Source of the DNA: Phycisphaerales bacterium
GTDB taxonomy: Bacteria; Planctomycetota; Phycisphaerae; Phycisphaerales; UBA1924
Length of the DNA stretch: 55,974 nucleotides
NCBI GenBank assembly: GCA_029260435.1
Contig: JAJDDG010000113.1
Coordinates: forward strand, 1-55,974
Direction: 5' to 3'
A program made the translations under genes and the position numbers. The notes under the pieces were generated by a model. It was not told the DNA's origin and made no database searches. It worked only from the letters and a program-made list of their open reading frames with translations. Positions within the stretch are counted from its first letter, which is position 1. The number at the start of each line of letters is the position of its first letter. Of this stretch, positions 50,374 through 55,974 are shown piece by piece.

Positions 50374-51450
50374 ATGACAGCGGATAAGGAATTGAATAGG
50401 CGCACATTCGTCGCATCCCTCGTCGCCGCTGGCGCGCTGCCCGCACTCGGTTCCCGCGCGAACGCGCAGAATGACAACGGTGGGGGGGCGGGAGGCGCGG
50501 GCGGGCCTGTTGTGATCGCGTCGGGCAACGGGATCGAGGCGGTGCGGGAGGCGATGCGTCAGCTGCGCGCCGGCGCAGATCCGCTCGACGCCGCGGTCGC
50601 GGGCGTGCGCATCGTTGAAGACGATCCGAACGACATGTCCGTCGGGCTCGGCGGGCTGCCCAACGAAGACGGCATCGTCCAGCTCGATGCCTCGGTCATG
50701 CACGGGCCCACCCACCGCGCGGGCGCGATCGGGGCGCTGGAAAACATCAAGAACCCGGCGGCTGTAGCGCGGGAGGTCGCGCGCCGGACGGATCATGTGA
50801 TGCTTGTCGGGGCCGGGGCGCTTAAGTTCGCCAAACGTATGGGATTCAAGGAGGAAAACCTGTTGACAGACGCCGCCCGCGAGGCGTGGCTCGAATGGAA
50901 AAAACAACTCACCGACCACGACGATTGGCTCTCGGAAGACGAGTTCGACCTGCCCTCGAAAGAGAAGCGATCGATGCGCGAGGTTATGTATCACACCGGG
51001 ACGATTCATCTCTCCGTGCTCGCGCCGAACGGCGATCTCGCCGGCACGACGACAACCAGCGGCTTGAGCTGGAAGCTCCCCGGGCGCGTGGGTGATTCGC
51101 CGATTATCGGCGCGGGGCTCTACACGGACAACACCATCGGCTCCGCTGGCGCGACCGGGCGGGGCGAGGCGGTCATCCAAGTCTGCGGCGCGCGCACCGC
51201 TGTGGCGCGCATGGAGATGGGTGACACGCCCGCGCAGGCGTGCCTGCATGTCTGCAAGCTCATCGCCGATCGCACCTCTGCGCCGCGCCTGCTCAACGAG
51301 CGGGGCGAGCCCAACTTCAATGTGATCATGTACGCCGTGCGCAAGGACGGGCTCTTCGGCTCCGCAGCCATCCACCCGATCCGCAAGTTCGCGGTCGCCG
51401 ATGCGCAGGGTGTCCGTCTGGAACGGTGCGCGTCGCTCTACGAGAAGTAA
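50374..51450 (+). CDS. Tat-exported N4-(beta-N-acetylglucosaminyl)-L-asparaginase family protein
   Basis: Protein of 358 aa. ATG 50374 has GGGAG nine bases upstream and gives a twin-arginine signal peptide (NRRTFVASLVAAGALPALGSRANA). The rest is a T2-type Ntn hydrolase: VIASGNGIEAVREAMRQLRAGADPLDAAV, VGLGGLPNEDG, then HTGTIHLSVLAPNGDLAGTTTTSG, where T210 after HTG is the expected self-cleavage site and nucleophile, and GSAGATGRGEA. Such enzymes cleave the sugar-asparagine link of glycoproteins or related amides, here outside the cytoplasm. TatC is encoded at 14.1 kb. Its stop abuts the convergent ABC gene with no spacer. Confidence 0.88.
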   Translation: MTADKELNRRTFVASLVAAGALPALGSRANAQNDNGGGAGGAGGPVVIASGNGIEAVREAMRQLRAGADPLDAAVAGVRIVEDDPNDMSVGLGGLPNEDGIVQLDASVMHGPTHRAGAIGALENIKNPAAVAREVARRTDHVMLVGAGALKFAKRMGFKEENLLTDAAREAWLEWKKQLTDHDDWLSEDEFDLPSKEKRSMREVMYHTGTIHLSVLAPNGDLAGTTTTSGLSWKLPGRVGDSPIIGAGLYTDNTIGSAGATGRGEAVIQVCGARTAVARMEMGDTPAQACLHVCKLIADRTSAPRLLNERGEPNFNVIMYAVRKDGLFGSAAIHPIRKFAVADAQGVRLERCASLYEK

Positions 51451-52167
51451 TCAGGCGGCGGGCGTCTCGAACACGCCGTCCGCGAGGTGGACCACCCGGT
51501 CAGCTCGCTCGGCCGTCGCGTTGTCGTGCGTGACAAGGACCATCGTCTGGTCCAGCTCGGTGCGGACCCGCATCAGGGCATCCAGAATCGATGCCCCGGT
51601 CGCCTGATCCAGATTCCCCGTCGGTTCGTCCGCGAGCAGCAGGGTGGGCTCGTTGACCAGCGCCCGCGCGATCGCCACCCGCTGGCGTTCGCCCCCCGAG
51701 AGTTCGACCGGGCGGTGCTTGAGGCGGTGGGAGAGCCCCATAGTGTCCAGCAGCCCCGACGCCCGCTCGCGCAGCGCGCCCGACTGTTTCGCGTACCCGA
51801 ACCGCCCCAACGCGACCATCGGCGCGATGAGCGTGTTCTCCAGCACCGTCAGTTCGGGCAGCAGGTGGTAGAACTGGAAGACGAACCCCACCCGCCTGCC
51901 GCGGTACTGATCCAGCTCGCGCACGCCCGCGCGGGTGATGTCCTTGCCGTCGAACGTGATCGTCGCCTCGGGTGATTTGTCGGGCCGGTCCAGCCCGCCC
52001 AGCAGGTGCAGCAGCGTGGACTTGCCCGAACCGCTCGCGCCGAACACCGCGACGCATTCGCCCTTTTCCACCGCGAGGTCCACGCCGTGCAGCACGGGCA
52101 CATCCACCCGCCCGAGGCGGAATGTCTTGTGTACTGATTTGGCTTCCAGGATCGGTGCCATGTTCAT
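51451..52167 (-). CDS. lolD: ABC transporter ATP-binding protein, LolD/MacB type
   Basis: Protein of 238 aa. Walker A FGASGSGKST (about 43-52), Q-loop FVFQFYHLLPELTVLEN, signature LSGGERQRVAIARAL, Walker B LLLADEPTGNLD and switch THDNA are all present. The FQ.(Y/H)LLPELT wording and neighbours fit the LolD group, which powers release of lipoproteins from the inner membrane. Start ATG 52167 overlaps the permease stop as ATGA, so the two subunits are made together. Confidence 0.9.
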   Translation of the reverse strand: MNMAPILEAKSVHKTFRLGRVDVPVLHGVDLAVEKGECVAVFGASGSGKSTLLHLLGGLDRPDKSPEATITFDGKDITRAGVRELDQYRGRRVGFVFQFYHLLPELTVLENTLIAPMVALGRFGYAKQSGALRERASGLLDTMGLSHRLKHRPVELSGGERQRVAIARALVNEPTLLLADEPTGNLDQATGASILDALMRVRTELDQTMVLVTHDNATAERADRVVHLADGVFETPAA

Positions 52168-53687
52168 TCAAACCTCAGGGCACGCACGGGGTCCATCAAT
52201 GCTGCCCGCAGCGCTGGTGCGAATGCGCCCAGCGCGCTGAATACAACCCCGCCGGTGAAGACGATCCCCGCGTGCATCGGGTCCACCGCGTTCGGGATCT
52301 CCGTGAAGTAGTACGTCTCGGCGTTCCAGATCTCCACGCCCAGCGCCGAGCCCATCCAGTCGTGGATCAAGTTGATATTCGTCACGATCAGGTACGCGAG
52401 CCCAAGCCCGAGCCCCGAGCCCGTGAGCCCCAGCGCGAGCCCGTACCGCAGGAAGAGCCACGCCACGCCGCTCCGCGTCGCGCCCAGCGCCCGCAGGATC
52501 CCGATGTCCTTGGTCTTCTCGCTCACGATCGCCCAGAAGATCGAGAAGATCAGGAACACCGCGGTGAGCGAGATAAACGAAAACAGCACCAGTACGAGCG
52601 TCGTTTCCTTGCGCACCGCCGCGATGAAGACGGCGAGCCCCGGCTTCTTGTCCCACGTCCAGATGTCCCGCAGATCGCCGCTTGCTGTTTTCGGCGGAGG
52701 CACCTCGTCTGCGTTCGGGTGATCCTGAGCGAACGCACGGTAGACCGCCTCGGCGGCGCGTTCGCACTCATGCTCGTTCACCCCGGGGGCCGCTTTCATC
52801 AGGATGTTCGTCACCCGCGCCGGTGAATCTCCGACCTCGCGCTCGATCCAGATTTCCTCGCCGTCCTCGGTGATCATGAACGCCCCGGTCTCCTCGCCCG
52901 AATCGAGGCGCCGCCCGCGATCCCACAAGAGCATGGATTGCAGCTCGCCGAGCGGCATGTACACCCAGTTCGCGTCCGCCTCGAAGAGCCCGCTCTTGAA
53001 CTCATTGGCGACTGGGAAGCGCCGCGATTCCATCTTCGCCAGCGCCCCGCCCCGAGTGATGATCGGCACCGAGATCGTCACCTCTTCGCGAGGCAGGAAC
53101 CAGTCGTACACCAGGTAGTACCCGCCCGCCATCCGCCGATTTTTCCCGTACACATGAATCCCGGGCACGACTGCCGGGCGATCGAGCCCCGTATCCGGAT
53201 CCGTCTCGCGCATCGATTCGCCCGCGACGACGAACCGATCGTCCATGTCCAGACGCAGGTCATCTCCATCGGTATCCCCCTTCACCGGTGTGTCTATCGG
53301 TGCCCAGTACAGGCGATCATGGAACCCGGTGACCGCGTGGAACCCATCGGGATCAATCCCGATGACCTGCACCGGTTTGGAACTGCCGCCCGGCATCGCG
53401 ATTAGCGCGAGCGTCTCGATGGTTGGTGTGGCTTTGTCGATCGCCGGGTCTGCTTCGAGTCGATCGACGAGTTCTTCATAGTGGGCGAGCCCGCCCGAGC
53501 CGACGGGGTAGTTGATCGCCACATCCCCGATCAAGCCGCGCCCCTGCCCGAGCAGCATGTTCAGGAATCCCCCCATCACCGACCACACCACGACCACCAT
53601 CGCGACAGACAGCGCCACCGCGAGCGCCGCCAGCAGCGGCATTACCTTCGAGAACAGGTACCGGCGTGTCAGGAGGGATTGGTACAC
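52164..53687 (-). CDS. ABC transporter permease, LolC/LolE (FtsX-like) type
   Basis: Protein of 507 aa from GTG 53687; the start fits the family (MYQSLLTRRYLFSK, then the first membrane helix MPLLAALAVALSVAMVVVVWSVMGGF). A large periplasmic domain of about 330 residues follows, then three helices (VLVLFSFISLTAVFLIFSIFW, YGLALGLTGSGLGLGLAYLI, AGIVFTGGVVFSALGAFAPALRAALMDPVRALRFE) ending in the typical P-x-x-ALR motif. E. coli LolC/E have about 400-415 residues, so the outer domain is enlarged. One permease only is encoded here, so a homodimer is likely. Confidence 0.87.
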   Translation of the reverse strand: MYQSLLTRRYLFSKVMPLLAALAVALSVAMVVVVWSVMGGFLNMLLGQGRGLIGDVAINYPVGSGGLAHYEELVDRLEADPAIDKATPTIETLALIAMPGGSSKPVQVIGIDPDGFHAVTGFHDRLYWAPIDTPVKGDTDGDDLRLDMDDRFVVAGESMRETDPDTGLDRPAVVPGIHVYGKNRRMAGGYYLVYDWFLPREEVTISVPIITRGGALAKMESRRFPVANEFKSGLFEADANWVYMPLGELQSMLLWDRGRRLDSGEETGAFMITEDGEEIWIEREVGDSPARVTNILMKAAPGVNEHECERAAEAVYRAFAQDHPNADEVPPPKTASGDLRDIWTWDKKPGLAVFIAAVRKETTLVLVLFSFISLTAVFLIFSIFWAIVSEKTKDIGILRALGATRSGVAWLFLRYGLALGLTGSGLGLGLAYLIVTNINLIHDWMGSALGVEIWNAETYYFTEIPNAVDPMHAGIVFTGGVVFSALGAFAPALRAALMDPVRALRFE

Positions 53688-53750
53688 GGTGGGAATGGTA
53701 GTCCTTGACTCATTTCTGTGTTATTGCGAAAAGCGCTACTACGATTGCAT

Positions 53751-54458
53751 CTACATCAAGAGTTCGGTGAGTCCGGCCAATAACAGCATCACCCCGAAAC
53801 CGGCGGGAGCCAGCGTGAACAGGATGTGCAGCAGGAAACCAAGCCGCACCCACTTGCTGCGATAAATGTTGACCGAAACGATCTGAGATTTCGAACCATA
53901 GCTGGCTGTACGGTGAAAGAGATAGAGCCCAGCAGGGTAGGCGAACATCAGGGCTACTCCTGTTGTGACAGAGATAGACGGGAGGTACACATCAATCCTC
54001 GCGCTCAGCACAAGCCCGACAACGAACAGCACCCACCACGGCAAGCCGAGCCAGATCGATGACCTGATCCATCTAGCACGAATTATCTTATTGATCGAAG
54101 CAGATCGATCCGACGCGAGGCACCCAACCGCGAGGGGTATCCCGTAGACCAATGCAATAAAACCGATCGCCATCGGAATCACAAAGCCGCTGCCGTACAT
54201 TCCTGCGGTAAACAGCGGGATGAGGATAACGATGGCGATGAACTGAAACATCAGCGCGTCGCGCCCGCGAGCGATGAGTTGAGCCTGAGTTTCGATCTGT
54301 TCAACAATATTCTCCGCCACCTCTTCCCCGCACTCCGGGCACGGGTTTCCCGTCGTCAGCCCGCCCAGGCAGTACCCGCACCGCAGACAACAGACATCCG
54401 CTGGCAGTACATCCACCGTGTTCGCTTGATTGGTTGGTTTGCTCTGGTCTTGTGTCAT
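53751..54458 (-). CDS. Zinc-ribbon integral membrane protein of unknown function
   Basis: Protein of 235 aa from ATG 54458 (AGGGA upstream). The N-terminus has CCLRCGYCLGGL and NPCPECGEEV, two C-x2-C knuckles of a zinc ribbon, then about five membrane helices (FQFIAIVILIPLFTAGMYG, MAIGFIALVYGIPLAVGCLA, IWLGLPWWVLFVVGLVL, VALMFAYPAGLYLF, LAPAGFGVMLLLAGL). No further motif is known. The ribbon strongly resembles that of the protein at 55579, on the other side of dus. Confidence 0.75.
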   Translation of the reverse strand: MTQDQSKPTNQANTVDVLPADVCCLRCGYCLGGLTTGNPCPECGEEVAENIVEQIETQAQLIARGRDALMFQFIAIVILIPLFTAGMYGSGFVIPMAIGFIALVYGIPLAVGCLASDRSASINKIIRARWIRSSIWLGLPWWVLFVVGLVLSARIDVYLPSISVTTGVALMFAYPAGLYLFHRTASYGSKSQIVSVNIYRSKWVRLGFLLHILFTLAPAGFGVMLLLAGLTELLM

Positions 54459-54496
54459 CCGATCCCTAGAATCCTTGTGCCAACGCACTATACGCC

Positions 54497-55564
54497 ATGC
54501 CCACCCCTGCCCGTTCCAACCCCGCTATCGATCGCCCGCTCAGGATCGGCCCGCTCGCGCTCGAGACCAACCTCCTGCTCGCGCCGATCGCCGGGTACTG
54601 CGATCTCGCCACCCGCATCACCGCCCGCGAACTCGGCGGGCTGGGGCTCGCCTGCACGGACCTCCTCTCGCCGCAGGGGCTCCTCCGGGGCACGCGTCAC
54701 TCGCTGGATCTCGCCCGCACGCACGACCTCGATCAGCCCATCTGCATGCAGCTCTACGGCGCGGACCCGGACATCCTCTGCGGCGGCGCACGCTGGGCGG
54801 TCGAGCACCACGCAAAGGTCATCGACATCAACATGGGGTGCCCGGTAGACAAGGTCACCAAGACCGATGGCGGGTCCAAACTCCTCTGCGATATCCCCCG
54901 CACCGTGAAAACAACAGAGCGCATTGTCAGAGAAGTTGAGAAACACTCGGGCGGCAGAGTCCCCGTCACCGCAAAACTCCGACTCGGGTGGGAGATGGGC
55001 GAGCACGTCGCTCCAGAGCTAGCACACCAGCTCGAAGGCGTGGGTGTGCAACTCGTCACCGTGCATGGGCGCACCACAGCGCAGCGGTTCAGGGGCGATG
55101 TTATTCACTCCGGCATCGCGGAGGTTGTGGCGGCGGTCGATTCGATCCCGGTGATTGGGAATGGCGACGTGAAAACACCGCAAGACGCGCTCGCGATGAT
55201 GGAAAAAACAGGGTGCGCGGGGGTGATGATCGGGCGGGGTTCGTTCGCAAAGCCGTGGATTTTTCGTGACACATGGCGCTATTTCACCACCGGCGAGCTG
55301 CTCCCCGAACCCACCGAGGCTGAAAAAATCGCGATCTTCAGGCGCTACTTCGATCTGCTGCTGGAGTTCAAGGACGAGCGCAAAGCGATGATCCACATCG
55401 AGCGCCGCATCTCCTGGTTCGCTAAAACGCTCGGCCCATCCAAGCCCTTCAATGAAAAAATCCGCACAGCGACGCAGCCGCAGCAAGTCTACGACGCCTT
55501 CGACGAGTTTCTTGATGGCAAGCTGCGTGTGTTCGATCGAAAAGAAGCCGCGCCGATGTCGTAG
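54497..55564 (+). CDS. dus: tRNA-dihydrouridine synthase
   Basis: Protein of 355 aa. It reduces uridines in tRNA with FMN and NADPH. Family signatures are LLAPIAGYCDLATRITARELGG, QLYGADPDIL, IDINMGCPVDKVTKTDGGSKLL with the catalytic Cys, TAKLRLGW, VTVHGRTTAQRF and GVMIGRGSFAKPWIF. The end is a helical tRNA-binding region. The subtype (DusA/B/C) cannot be assigned by eye; the wording is nearest DusB. The zinc-ribbon gene upstream is divergent, 38 bases away, and the DUF4190-like gene downstream is convergent. Confidence 0.93.
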   Translation: MPTPARSNPAIDRPLRIGPLALETNLLLAPIAGYCDLATRITARELGGLGLACTDLLSPQGLLRGTRHSLDLARTHDLDQPICMQLYGADPDILCGGARWAVEHHAKVIDINMGCPVDKVTKTDGGSKLLCDIPRTVKTTERIVREVEKHSGGRVPVTAKLRLGWEMGEHVAPELAHQLEGVGVQLVTVHGRTTAQRFRGDVIHSGIAEVVAAVDSIPVIGNGDVKTPQDALAMMEKTGCAGVMIGRGSFAKPWIFRDTWRYFTTGELLPEPTEAEKIAIFRRYFDLLLEFKDERKAMIHIERRISWFAKTLGPSKPFNEKIRTATQPQQVYDAFDEFLDGKLRVFDRKEAAPMS

Positions 55565-55578
55565 CGCGGACCCGTCAA

Positions 55579-55974
55579 TCATGGGAACTGCCCGGCCATC
55601 AGCGGCAAGACTATTGCGATGACGAGCATCGTGAGCCCGATCAGACTCAGCACAGTTCCCACAATGCCGCACACGAACCCCGCCTGCGCGAGCCCCATTG
55701 TCGAGCCGCCCGCGATGCCCGCCCGTGCGAGTTTTTTTGCTTTGCTGCCGAAGATGATCGCGAGCGGCCCCATGATGATCCCGGGAACGCCGTAGGCGAA
55801 GCACCCGATGACCGACAGGATCCCCAGCACCAGCGACGCGACCGCGAATCCCGATGTCGGCGAGGGTTGCCCCATCGAGTGCATCACCGGCGTGCCGCAC
55901 TCGGGGCACAGCGAATCGACCGCGAGCCCGCGGATCTGGTACCCGCAACCGACACACGCAAATTTCTGACGCAT
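55579..55974 (-). CDS. Zinc-ribbon DUF4190-like membrane protein
   Basis: Protein of 131 aa; its ATG is exactly the last three bases of the window, so the start is probable but its ribosome site is not visible. The N-terminus has CVGCGYQIRGL and SLCPECGTPV, a zinc ribbon, then two membrane helices (FAVASLVLGILSVIGCFAYGVPGIIMGPLAIIFG and GFVCGIVGTVLSLIGLTMLVIAIVLPL) with the LG...GI.GP.AI.FG wording of DUF4190 proteins. Function unknown. Confidence 0.78.
   Translation of the reverse strand: MRQKFACVGCGYQIRGLAVDSLCPECGTPVMHSMGQPSPTSGFAVASLVLGILSVIGCFAYGVPGIIMGPLAIIFGSKAKKLARAGIAGGSTMGLAQAGFVCGIVGTVLSLIGLTMLVIAIVLPLMAGQFP

Overview
The window looks like chromosomal DNA of a GC-rich planctomycete, most likely a member of the Phycisphaerae. 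The pointers are two HAF-repeat secreted proteins ending in paired dockerin-like 'DVNDI.YVLFRLG' calcium motifs, a PEP-CTERM-type secreted protein ending in 'PSPGTLFLG...RRRRR', a DUF1569 protein, PEP/Tat/lipoprotein export signals and short zinc-ribbon membrane proteins with 'CPECG'. This placement is inferred from protein style; there is no rRNA or other marker in the window.

Layout. 1-5.2 kb: the end of an unidentified gene, a caspase-fold (C25-like) secreted protein and two secreted surface proteins. 5.2-11.6 kb: coaD with an overlapping degenerate metallo-beta-lactamase-fold gene, a PHP-glycosyltransferase fusion, cheV, and a Cys-rich exported protein behind an unusual leader region. 11.6-13.6 kb: repeat-rich spacer and a second HAF protein. 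13.6-18 kb: tatC-tadA on one strand, and on the other an ECF sigma factor, a membrane-anchored candidate anti-sigma factor and an exported PDZ protein. 18.3-26 kb: an M61 peptidase, aconitase, two PilZ proteins and a solitary atpD. 26-28.2 kb: a PD-(D/E)XK nuclease-like protein and DUF1569 among dispersed repeats. 28.2-36.1 kb: a sulfotransferase plus phosphofructokinase pair, a lipoprotein, a LuxR-type regulator, a family-4-like uracil-DNA glycosylase, a tandem CusF-like lipoprotein and a Memo-family protein. 36.1-41.9 kb: nadE, a flippase-like protein, a large membrane glycosyltransferase and htpX. 42-56 kb: a PEP-CTERM protein, PIN-PhoH, Nif3, SRPBCC, M42 peptidase, a RibB-RibA-like protein, a Tat-exported asparaginase-like protein, a Lol-type ABC transporter, dus and two zinc-ribbon membrane proteins.

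Links between genes. ATGA or similar stop-start overlaps couple coaD/MBL, tatC/tadA, sigma/anti-sigma, glycosyltransferase/flippase and LolE/LolD-type genes. TatC probably exports the twin-arginine asparaginase-like protein. cheV and the PilZ proteins point to motility or surface behaviour, and GCCGATA-type (sigma-28-like) boxes lie upstream of cheV and the Memo-family gene.

Most noteworthy non-coding signals: (i) several families of small palindromes whose stems differ between copies by compensatory changes, grouped at gene ends; (ii) a candidate small RNA with a 12-bp closing stem and its own intrinsic terminator between the RibB-like and asparaginase-like genes; (iii) a promoter, a strong ribosome site, a 40-codon His-rich ORF and competing hairpins ahead of the Cys-rich exported protein; (iv) an apparent orientation-independent flip of GC skew between about 15 and 43 kb. 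All calls were made by eye; no searches were run.
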